A stretch of 64,000 nt of DNA from Marinirhabdus sp963793275 (lineage in GTDB: Bacteria > Bacteroidota > Bacteroidia > Flavobacteriales > Flavobacteriaceae). Below the pieces are notes generated by a model, which did not search any database, was not told the DNA's origin, and saw only the letters and a program-made list of their open reading frames with translations. This document shows positions 1-7,622 of this stretch, piece by piece. Location of the stretch: positions 496,001-560,000 of the forward strand of contig CAWBZL010000002.1 in NCBI GenBank assembly GCA_963793275.1, read 5' to 3'. Made by a program: the position numbers and the translations under genes. How positions within the stretch are numbered: position 1 is the stretch's first letter; each line of letters opens with the position of its first letter.

Positions 1-447
1 AACAAAAAAACCAGTCGTGAAAACAACAATGAAAATTTTAATTGCAAACCTACACCAGCTTTTATTGGTGCCGCCTGGACTGCGCTCTTTATTGGAATGG
101 TGTCGTATTGTATTGGCCTTTGGAACGCTACTATGTGGCTCAACGAAAAAGGATATTATTTTACAATTCTCCTCTTCGGACTGTTCTCGGTAGTTTCGGT
201 ACAAAAGAGTGTGAGGGATAGGCTGGAGGGTATTCCGGTGACCGATATTTACTATGGCATTAGTTGGTTTACCACTATTGCGTCCATCTTATTACTGGTA
301 ATAGGATTATGGAATGCCGATCTGGAATTAAGCGAAAAAGGATTCTACGGAATGAGTTTTCTGCTTAGTTTATTCGCAGCCGTAGCCGTTCAGAAAAATA
401 CGAGAGATGTAAAGTTTCTGGAACGTAAATTAGTAGACGATGAATAA
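1..447 (+). CDS. YiaAB two-helix domain membrane protein (5' partial)
   Basis: The frame is open to the left edge of the window and reads NKKTSRENNNE from the first base, so the start codon probably lies just outside. An internal ATG at 97 would cut off the conserved KPTPAFIGAAWTALFIG stretch and is not the start. Two similar halves are visible, each a pair of hydrophobic helices ending in (F/V)xVQK and a basic residue (SVQKSVRDR and AVQKNTRD). This is the YiaA/YiaB inner-membrane two-helix family, whose function is unknown. The end overlaps the next gene by 8 bases, so the first four genes look like one operon. Confidence 0.75.
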   Translation, partial: NKKTSRENNNENFNCKPTPAFIGAAWTALFIGMVSYCIGLWNATMWLNEKGYYFTILLFGLFSVVSVQKSVRDRLEGIPVTDIYYGISWFTTIASILLLVIGLWNADLELSEKGFYGMSFLLSLFAAVAVQKNTRDVKFLERKLVDDE

Positions 448-730
448 ATTCACATATAAAATTACAAGGGTAGTCTGGAATTTCAGGCTGCTCTTTTTGT
501 TTATTGGTCTGGGAGCATTTTCAAGCTTTACTCCTTTCAATAGAAACCAAAACAATTCTACAAAATTTGATACTAGCAACATTTCCCTTTTGGACGGAAT
601 CCACGCCAGTGAACGCGGGTTCGGAGCAGCGCTGTGTATGTTTTTTGGCGGTAAAAATCATATGAATACTACAGGTTTAAAATTAGCTCAGATACGAATA
701 AAACAGAATTACAATGAACAGTACCATTGA
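440..730 (+). CDS. small hypothetical protein with one hydrophobic N-terminal segment
   Basis: I do not recognise this 96-residue protein. Residues 12-30 form a hydrophobic segment that could be a membrane anchor or uncleaved signal. The rest is polar, with an SERGFGAALCMFFGGK patch in the middle. It overlaps the gene before it by 8 bases and the DUF2157 gene after it by 17. That spacing supports translation as part of the operon, but no domain supports a function. It could be a spurious frame bridging two genes, hence the moderate confidence. Confidence 0.5.
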   Translation: MNKFTYKITRVVWNFRLLFLFIGLGAFSSFTPFNRNQNNSTKFDTSNISLLDGIHASERGFGAALCMFFGGKNHMNTTGLKLAQIRIKQNYNEQYH

Positions 731-1988
731 AAAAGAACTAAACGAACTGGTGAGTGCAGAAGTCATTACACCAGAAATTCAGCAAGACATAAAGCAGTAC
801 TATACGGATAAAAAAACTGCGGGACCCAACAAATTGTTTGTTGTTTTTGGGGTGTTAGGTGCTATTCTCACCGGATTAGGAATTATCCTTATTCTGGCAC
901 ATAACTGGGACAATTTTACCCGAATCACAAAAACCATCTGGGCATTTGCACCATTGGTTTTTGGACAGATTCTGGCAGCTTTTGCGCTGTTTAAAAAGAA
1001 AAGTGCAGCCTGGCGGGAGACCGCGGCTACATTTTTATTTTTTGCTATTGGTGCGAGTATCTCCCTGATAAGTCAAATTTATAATATTCCGGGAGCTATC
1101 CATACCTTTCTGCTTACGTGGCTTTTACTGGCGGCGCCAGTTATGTATTTGCTAAGATCCCACGCAACTACGTTGTTATATTGTTTGCTTGTCACTACCT
1201 ACGGGTGCACGATTGGGTATGACTTAAACCAAACGCCTTATTGGGCTTTAGTAGCATTGGCAGTAGCAACCCCACAATACATTGTATTGCTTAAAAGTAA
1301 CCCGAACGGGAATATCACGGGTATTTTTAACTGGATCTTTCCGTTAAGTATGCTCATACTTTTGGGCGCTTTTCTGAATAGTGGTTTTAGTATTGGGTTG
1401 TTAACCCATGTGTGCCTATTCGGTTTGTTTTATAATATTGGAAAACTCCCTTATTTTGAAGGCGGGAAACTACGCCGAAACGGATATGTGATCATAGGAT
1501 CGTTAGGAACTGTCATCTCGCTGCTTATTGCTAGTTTCAGATATATCTGGGACGATTTTGTGCCCGAAATTATTTCAACAGGCGATGGTGTGATTACTTC
1601 AATTTTAGTGGTTGCCGCGCTTAGTATTATTGGGTACTTATTCAGTAAAAATAAGTTGAAGCCGTTTAATTTATTTCAGATAGCTTTTTTAGTGTTTGGC
1701 GGATTGTATTTTTTGGGGTTTGTACAACCTGAACTTGCCTCCATCCTTACGAATGTTCTCATTTTATTGCTGGGGCTATTTGCGGTGTTACTTGGCGCGC
1801 GTCAGGAAAAGTTCAGCGTATTGAATTATGGATTGCTTATTATAACGGCTTTAATTACCTGTAGATTTTTTGATACGGAAATTCCTTTTGTAGTAAGAGG
1901 AATCCTTTTTATAGCCATTGGAGCAGGTTTCTTTGGCGCGAATTATTTTATGTATAAAAAACAATTAAAAACGAAGGCATATGAATAA
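714..1988 (+). CDS. DUF2157 domain-containing membrane protein
   Basis: The 424-residue protein has a soluble N-terminus of about 45 residues (LNELVSAEVITPEIQQDI, a short helical pair). About 12 hydrophobic segments follow and run to the C-terminus, ending in a basic tail (YKKQLKTKAYE). This layout is that of the DUF2157 integral membrane family. In many bacteria, DUF2157 genes are followed directly by a GDYXXLXY-domain gene, and that is the case here: the stop codon overlaps the next start (ATG at 1981). The biochemical role is unknown. The paired genes probably act together in the cytoplasmic membrane. Confidence 0.8.
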   Translation: MNSTIEKELNELVSAEVITPEIQQDIKQYYTDKKTAGPNKLFVVFGVLGAILTGLGIILILAHNWDNFTRITKTIWAFAPLVFGQILAAFALFKKKSAAWRETAATFLFFAIGASISLISQIYNIPGAIHTFLLTWLLLAAPVMYLLRSHATTLLYCLLVTTYGCTIGYDLNQTPYWALVALAVATPQYIVLLKSNPNGNITGIFNWIFPLSMLILLGAFLNSGFSIGLLTHVCLFGLFYNIGKLPYFEGGKLRRNGYVIIGSLGTVISLLIASFRYIWDDFVPEIISTGDGVITSILVVAALSIIGYLFSKNKLKPFNLFQIAFLVFGGLYFLGFVQPELASILTNVLILLLGLFAVLLGARQEKFSVLNYGLLIITALITCRFFDTEIPFVVRGILFIAIGAGFFGANYFMYKKQLKTKAYE

Positions 1989-2559
1989 AATATTAATAAT
2001 AGGTGCTTTTGCACTCACGGTATTGGCGCAATGGTTCATTCCCGGAAAAATGATCTTTGACCAGGAAGCTGCCATTACACAGGGAACTCCGTATAAGTTT
2101 AAAACCCGACCTATTGATCCCAGCGACCCACTGCGCGGAAAGTATATTTCTTTGCGGTACGAGTTGAACAAAGCACCAAAAACCGGAAGCGATGCTATTA
2201 CCTGGGACGACCAGATATACGTTTATATAGAAAAGGATGCCAAAGGGTTTGCAAGAGCGACTAACGTAAGTAAAATTAAATTGAAAACAGAGCAGGATTA
2301 TATACTAGCAACCGCCAGGAATGCTTATGAGGACACGGTTTATTTTAACCTTCCTTTCACCCGTTTTTATATGGAAGAAAGTAAAGCTCTGCCAGCCGAA
2401 CAATTAGTAAGGCAAGCCAACAGCGATAGCCTGGTTGCCAATTGTTATGGGTTAGTTTATGTTAAAGACGATGTTGCAGTACTTGAAAACGTATTTGTAA
2501 ACAACACTCCTATAAAAGAATATGTTGAAACCGAGCTAAAGAAAAACGCCAGCGAATAG
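1981..2559 (+). CDS. GDYXXLXY domain-containing protein
   Basis: The protein has 192 residues. A single N-terminal hydrophobic segment (residues 4-20) anchors an extracytoplasmic domain. The family motif is GKYISLRY at residues 53-60, with K in place of the usual D. It follows the preceding PIDPSDPLR segment, which is typical of this family. The start overlaps the end of the DUF2157 gene by 8 bases, and the two families are regularly paired. Function is unknown. This is the last gene of the left operon, and a weak stem-loop with a T run follows at 2583. Confidence 0.8.
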   Translation: MNKILIIGAFALTVLAQWFIPGKMIFDQEAAITQGTPYKFKTRPIDPSDPLRGKYISLRYELNKAPKTGSDAITWDDQIYVYIEKDAKGFARATNVSKIKLKTEQDYILATARNAYEDTVYFNLPFTRFYMEESKALPAEQLVRQANSDSLVANCYGLVYVKDDVAVLENVFVNNTPIKEYVETELKKNASE

Positions 2560-2582
2560 CCAGCGTTTGTTTTGATGATTGG

Positions 2583-2617
2583 AAAGCGGCTTTCTTTAAT
2601 AGGCGGCCGTTTTTTTA
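2583..2617 (+). terminator. probable rho-independent terminator between convergent genes
   Basis: AAAGCGGC (2583-2590) can pair with GCCGTTTT (2606-2613) with one G.T pair, followed by a run of T. It lies between the GDYXXLXY gene (+) and lysS (-). The stem is short, so this is tentative. Confidence 0.45.
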
Positions 2618-2624
2618 TAATTTT

Positions 2625-4313
2625 TTAAACAAATTTAATCAACAACCCTTCCTCAGTCTTTTCAACTTTTGCCAGACTGTTTTTAGTCAATTCTTTTACA
2701 GCCTTGTCCCACTTTTTGTTGGACAATCCTGCCAGTTCTTTTAATGCGTCCAGCTCTGTTGTGCCTTCCTTTTTCAGCAATGCCAAAACTGCTTTTGCTT
2801 CGTCTGTAAGTGCTACTGCTTTGCGCTCCGGTCTCATTTGCGGGAAGAACAAGACTTCCTGAATAGACGGATTATTGGTTAAATACATGATTAAACGATC
2901 CATCCCAATTCCCATTCCCGAGGTTGGAGGCATTCCGTATTCTAGCGCACGGATAAAGTCGTTATCAATAAACATAGCCTCATCGTCACCACGATCTGCC
3001 AGTTTTAATTGCGCTTCAAAACGCTCACGCTGATCTATCGGGTCGTTTAGTTCACTATAGGCATTGGCGATCTCTTTTCCGCAAACCATCAATTCAAAAC
3101 GTTCGGTCAATTCGGGATTTTCGCGGTGCTCTTTGCATAACGGACTCATTTCCTTTGGATAGTCGGTAATGAAGGTTGGCTGAATATAATTCCCTTCACA
3201 CTTTTCACCAAAAATTTCATCAATCAACTTTCCTTTCCCCATACTTGCATCTACAGGAACGCCCATACCTTTGGCAGCTTCTCTTATTTCGTTTTCGGTT
3301 TTTCCTGTAATATCAAAACCTGTAAAATGTTCAATACTTTCGGCCATAGTTACCCTAGCGTAGGGTGCTTTAAAATCTACAGTGTGTTCTCCAAATGTTG
3401 CTTCAGTTTTACCGTTTACCTGCAGTGCACAATATTCCAGTAATTGCTCACAAAAGTCCATCATCCAGTTGTAGTCTTTGTAGGCTACATAAATTTCCAT
3501 AGCCGTAAATTCAGGATTGTGCGTGCGGTCCATTCCTTCATTTCTAAAGTTTTTAGAAAACTCGTACACGCCATCAAAACCACCAACAATTAATCTTTTT
3601 AGATATAACTCGTTGGCAATACGCATATACAACGGAATATCCAGACTGTTATGGTGCGTGATAAAAGGCTTTGCAGCGGCACCACCAGGAATGGGTTGCA
3701 AAATTGGTGTTTCCACTTCAAAATAACCACGGTCGTTAAAGAAGGTGCGCATGGCGTTAAACAGCTTGGTACGCTTTATAAAAACTTCTTTTACGTGCGG
3801 GTTTACCACCAGGTCTGCATACCGTTGGCGGTAGCGTTGTTCCGGATCTGTAAAGGCATCGTGAACGTTTCCATCTGCATCTACGCGGGGTTGAGGCAGT
3901 GGTTTTAGCGCTTTACTTAGCAGTGTAAAGTTTTTTACCATTACTGTTTTTTCACCCACCTGGGTTTCAAAAAGTTCTCCTTCAATACCTATAAAATCGC
4001 CAATATCGAGTAATTTTTTATATACATCGTTATACAGGGTTTTATCCTCGCCGGTACAAATTTCATCACGATTAAAATATACCTGTATACGGCCTTTGGC
4101 ATCCTGTAACTCGGCAAAACTCGCTTTTCCCTGAATACGTCGAGACATTAAACGGCCTGCGATGACTACCTTTTTACCGCTTTCAAAGTCATGTTTAATG
4201 GCTGCTGAAGTAGTATCTACCGGAAAAAGATCTGCCGGATACGGATTAATGCCCATCTCGCGTAGTTGAGCCAGTTTTTCACGTCGTATGATTTCGAGTT
4301 CTGAAAGTTGCAT
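2625..4313 (-). CDS. lysS: lysyl-tRNA synthetase, class II
   Basis: The enzyme charges tRNA-Lys with lysine in the cytoplasm. The N-terminal OB-fold anticodon-binding domain spans roughly residues 50-150 (VIAGRLMSRRIQGKASFAEL). The class II catalytic core has motif 2 in FRNEGMDRTHNPEF and motif 3 in GMGIGMDRLIMYLT. A C-terminal extension of about 60 residues follows the core and looks like the lysine-rich extra domain of many Bacteroidota LysRS proteins. I place the start at ATG 4313 (MQLSELEIIRREKL), which matches the usual family N-terminus. A frame extension to 4337 adds eight unlikely residues. The protein is 562 residues long, close to the flavobacterial norm, and is transcribed alone. 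Confidence 0.97.
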   Translation of the reverse strand: MQLSELEIIRREKLAQLREMGINPYPADLFPVDTTSAAIKHDFESGKKVVIAGRLMSRRIQGKASFAELQDAKGRIQVYFNRDEICTGEDKTLYNDVYKKLLDIGDFIGIEGELFETQVGEKTVMVKNFTLLSKALKPLPQPRVDADGNVHDAFTDPEQRYRQRYADLVVNPHVKEVFIKRTKLFNAMRTFFNDRGYFEVETPILQPIPGGAAAKPFITHHNSLDIPLYMRIANELYLKRLIVGGFDGVYEFSKNFRNEGMDRTHNPEFTAMEIYVAYKDYNWMMDFCEQLLEYCALQVNGKTEATFGEHTVDFKAPYARVTMAESIEHFTGFDITGKTENEIREAAKGMGVPVDASMGKGKLIDEIFGEKCEGNYIQPTFITDYPKEMSPLCKEHRENPELTERFELMVCGKEIANAYSELNDPIDQRERFEAQLKLADRGDDEAMFIDNDFIRALEYGMPPTSGMGIGMDRLIMYLTNNPSIQEVLFFPQMRPERKAVALTDEAKAVLALLKKEGTTELDALKELAGLSNKKWDKAVKELTKNSLAKVEKTEEGLLIKFV

Positions 4314-4479
4314 AATATTTCTTAAAATAAGGTGCAAAGATAACTACTATGCTTGGCTTTTTCAACAGCTATGATGTATTAACTGTATTTTAACCGAAGG
4401 GATTTTTTTGAGAGACACGTTAGATTTCAGGAGAATGAAGCATTGGAAACGTTACAGCTCTTTTTTAAAATGCCTCGAG

Positions 4480-5262
4480 TTATTTCCCTAATTTATCTTC
4501 CAAACTCTTTTTTGCCCGTTCCTCGTGAGGAAACAAAGACAAATTTAAACGAGCCACCGCTATGGCTTCTTCGGTTTTTCCTGCCGCATACAGTACATTT
4601 CCGTAAGTGTTAAGTTCGTACATTGTTTTTGTAATTGGCTTCAACGCTTTTGCCAGTTTTTTCGATCTTTGCTGAAATTTTACAATGCCCATTTCAGCCA
4701 GAGCATCGTGTACAATGGTCACAGATTCATAGTTTGGGGTATAATTTTGTTGGGTAATTTTTAGTAAATCTTCTTCTATGGAAGCAACAGGAGATTCTAC
4801 GATCCGGTTTACTTCTTTACCGTCTTTATAAACAATAAACGTAGGAACCCGATGAATATTCATTCCTTCTTCTTCACCACCAGGACTTTGTTTATAAATT
4901 TCACGATCTCTGGCAACGGCAACCGTGGTGAGACGGTCTAGAGGAAAATTGGCAGCTTCCAGGGTTTTGTAAAATGCAGGTACTTCGCGTTTACTATCGC
5001 CACACCAGGTTCCCATAAATGCGGTAATGGTATAGCTGGAAAGTTTGGTCTTTAATTGATCGGTTATTACTTTATCCGGAGTGTATGAATTGTAGTTCCT
5101 AACAAACCATCCGGCAAAGGCATCACTTTGGAGGCCTTCCTTATTTATTTTTCCCAGGAGCAGTGGTTGTTCTCCTGAAGGATGTGTAAGCTTATTAAAT
5201 GTTTGCGCCGAAGCATAAGAAATCATTAAAAAAAATGATAGAAATAAAATACTGAGTTTCAT
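4480..5262 (-). CDS. secreted thioredoxin-like protein with WCGDS motif
   Basis: A signal peptide covers residues 1-19 (cleavage after SYASA). The thioredoxin-like fold is recognised by TAFMGTWCGDSKREVPAF, where the active-site CxxC is replaced by C87-G-D-S90. The cis-proline region reads HRVPTFIVYKDGKEV. With a single active-site cysteine it cannot form the usual intramolecular disulfide. It may instead reduce or glutathionylate substrates by a monothiol route, or bind partners; this is inference. The C-terminal third is helical and unassigned. The gene is monocistronic by spacing. Confidence 0.75.
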   Translation of the reverse strand: MKLSILFLSFFLMISYASAQTFNKLTHPSGEQPLLLGKINKEGLQSDAFAGWFVRNYNSYTPDKVITDQLKTKLSSYTITAFMGTWCGDSKREVPAFYKTLEAANFPLDRLTTVAVARDREIYKQSPGGEEEGMNIHRVPTFIVYKDGKEVNRIVESPVASIEEDLLKITQQNYTPNYESVTIVHDALAEMGIVKFQQRSKKLAKALKPITKTMYELNTYGNVLYAAGKTEEAIAVARLNLSLFPHEERAKKSLEDKLGK

Positions 5263-5451
5263 AAGTTGAAGTTTTTGATTAGTGCTTCAAATGTGAGATA
5301 ACTTCAGTAAAAACGGCGTTGGAAGTACGATCTAATAAAGGACTACACCCCGTTTGAAATTAAAGGTAAAGAACTGGTAAACGTTTCATAATATACTGGT
5401 AACAACTATGGGTTATGAAGAATGTAAGTTTGACCACTAATAAATCCCGTT

Positions 5452-7305
5452 GTGCAAAAAAAATTCTCGATCGCTTTTAATGTTATGTGTATAATTGTTC
5501 TTACAACGCTTGGTAGTTGTAGTTCAGGAGGAAGATACACGGTAAACCCGAATGGATTTAACAACTATTTAAAAGAAACAAATATCGCTTTGGAACAGTT
5601 GGATATAACAGCCACAGCTTTTAAACGTGATGAGGTTCCGGCAGATTCGTTACAAATGGTTTTAACCAATGCTCGCCTAGCCTATAAAAAAATAGAGTTT
5701 TATATCACATATTTTAATCCGGAATTCGCTGGAAAACATTTAAACGGAGCCCCGTTGCTTAAAATTTCAAAATCCGGAAATCAGCCAACGGTTGTCCCGC
5801 CGGAAGGATTACAGGTTTTGGACGAATTAATTTATGCTGAAAATCCTTCAGAAGAAAAAGTGCAAATAGCAGCACTTTCCAAAAAAGTAAAAACCGAATT
5901 TAACCTGTTAGCAAAAGCCTTACAACAAACAAAGCCAACGCCTGAAGATGTAGTGTTGGCTGCCAGGATGCAATTGGTCCGAATTTTCACCTTAGGTGTT
6001 ACAGGTTTTGATACACCAGGGTCTGCAAACGGACTGGAAGAAGCAAGAGTCTCTTTGGTGGCGATGCAGGAATTAATAAAAAGTGAACCGCTTAGCGATC
6101 AATATTCCGGCACGGCCGAAATTTTACAACTTTTTGACAGCGCAATACTACAATTGGAGCATAATGTTTCTTTCGATACTTTTGACCGGCTTACATTTCT
6201 TACAACAGCTATAGATCCATTATATAAAAAACTTGGCGAGCTACCTATTGAGGTCAATGTTGAAAATCTAAAGAATCATACTGCCTGGAATCCAAAAAGC
6301 ACCAGCATTTTTGCAACAGATTTTTTAGACCCCTACTTTTACGCGCAGTTACAGGCCAAAGAAGATTCAGAAAAACTGAAACAATTAGGCGAAGCATTAT
6401 TTTACGATACGTTAATTAGTGGAGACAATAAAATGAGTTGTGCCAGTTGCCACAATCCGGAGCTTGCCTTTACAGATGCAACACCAAAATCGCTTAGCAA
6501 TATAGAAGGTGTGACCGTACTTCGAAATTCACCAACGTTGCTTAACGCTGTTTACGCAAAGCGATTTTTTTACGATTCGCGTGCTTTTACGTTGGAACAA
6601 CAAGTAGAGCACGTAATTTTTAATCCGAAAGAGTTTAATACTGCGTATGGCGAAATTTTACAAAAACTGAACGCAACTGAAGGGTACCGTAAAAAGTTTG
6701 CTGAAATTTTTGGGAAAGAAAATATAACCCGTGAAAACCTTGCAAAATCCCTTGCTTCTTTTGTGTTGTCTTTACAATCCTTTAATAGCGAATTTGATAG
6801 ATATGCCAGAGGAGAGACCAAAACTATAGCTGCCGAAGTGAAAGAAGGCTTTACCATTTTTATGGGAAAAGGAGCCTGTGCCACCTGCCATTTTGCACCT
6901 ACATTTTCCGGTCTGGTTCCACCTTTATTTATTGAAACTGAAACTGAAATTTTAGGAGTATTAAAAAGTCCAAATTCTGAAGAACCCGAACTGGACACAG
7001 ACGAAGGTCGCTGGAAAAATGGAATTGCGAGCGAAGCAGCCTGGATTTACGAGAAATCCTTTAAAACACCCACCGTACGCAATATAGAAAAGACCGCACC
7101 CTATTTCCATAATGGAGCGTATGAAACATTACCGCAAGTGCTTGATTTTTATAACCAGGGGGGTGGTGCTGGTATGGGATTACAGGTAACCAACCAAACC
7201 TTGCCAGACAGCCCTCTTGACTTATCTCCACAGGAAATAAATTCCCTTATCGCTTTTATGAATTCTCTTACCGATACTTCGGCCGGGAAAAGATTACTGC
7301 AATAA
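5452..7305 (+). CDS. di-haem cytochrome c peroxidase family lipoprotein (CcP/MauG-like)
   Basis: The start is GTG at 5452. The N-terminus is a lipoprotein signal with lipobox TTLGSC. Residues ~40-270 are a helical region of the kind found before the peroxidase domain in many Bacteroidota homologues. Two haem c sites follow: C330-A-S-C333-H334 and C476-A-T-C479-H480. These are characteristic of bacterial di-haem peroxidases that reduce hydrogen peroxide with electrons from periplasmic cytochromes, or of MauG-like oxidases. The conserved TPTVRNIEKTAPYFHNG segment near the C-terminus also fits. The protein is exported and probably attached to a membrane facing the periplasm. No haem-delivery or electron-donor gene sits next to it. 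Confidence 0.88.
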   Translation: MQKKFSIAFNVMCIIVLTTLGSCSSGGRYTVNPNGFNNYLKETNIALEQLDITATAFKRDEVPADSLQMVLTNARLAYKKIEFYITYFNPEFAGKHLNGAPLLKISKSGNQPTVVPPEGLQVLDELIYAENPSEEKVQIAALSKKVKTEFNLLAKALQQTKPTPEDVVLAARMQLVRIFTLGVTGFDTPGSANGLEEARVSLVAMQELIKSEPLSDQYSGTAEILQLFDSAILQLEHNVSFDTFDRLTFLTTAIDPLYKKLGELPIEVNVENLKNHTAWNPKSTSIFATDFLDPYFYAQLQAKEDSEKLKQLGEALFYDTLISGDNKMSCASCHNPELAFTDATPKSLSNIEGVTVLRNSPTLLNAVYAKRFFYDSRAFTLEQQVEHVIFNPKEFNTAYGEILQKLNATEGYRKKFAEIFGKENITRENLAKSLASFVLSLQSFNSEFDRYARGETKTIAAEVKEGFTIFMGKGACATCHFAPTFSGLVPPLFIETETEILGVLKSPNSEEPELDTDEGRWKNGIASEAAWIYEKSFKTPTVRNIEKTAPYFHNGAYETLPQVLDFYNQGGGAGMGLQVTNQTLPDSPLDLSPQEINSLIAFMNSLTDTSAGKRLLQ

Positions 7306-7622
7306 ATTGTGATGTTGTACAACGCGAAACGCACTAGTTAGGTTCCTCATTTTTTAATAGGTTACGTAACTTTTTATTATGACTGTTTTCCTTAAGTTTA
7401 GGTATATCAGCATCTTAAAAAACACAGTAACATTGTGGTAAAGATAGCTTCATATTAGATGCAAATTTTTCTTCGTTGCTTGAAGTTTACATAACAAAGA
7501 ACCCGCTATTGATAACAGTTCTATGACCTAAGCATAAAGCTGAAATTCCAGTAAAACCCATTGGTCTTGGTAGTTTTGATTAATTCTAAAAAAGAAAATT
7601 AATCATTTAAAAACTATTGAAC
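7306..7622. other. intergenic region upstream of the PhoX-like gene
   Basis: This stretch of 317 bases has no convincing reading frame. TAGTTTTG at 7571-7578 fits the Bacteroidota -7 consensus TAnnTTTG about 45 bases before the ATG, but I see no well-spaced -33 TTG. I see no strong hairpin. Confidence 0.3.

Noticed and set aside
5452..7305. True CcpA-type peroxidase versus MauG-like function
   Set aside because: Motifs fit both; I kept the broad family call and did not name a gene.
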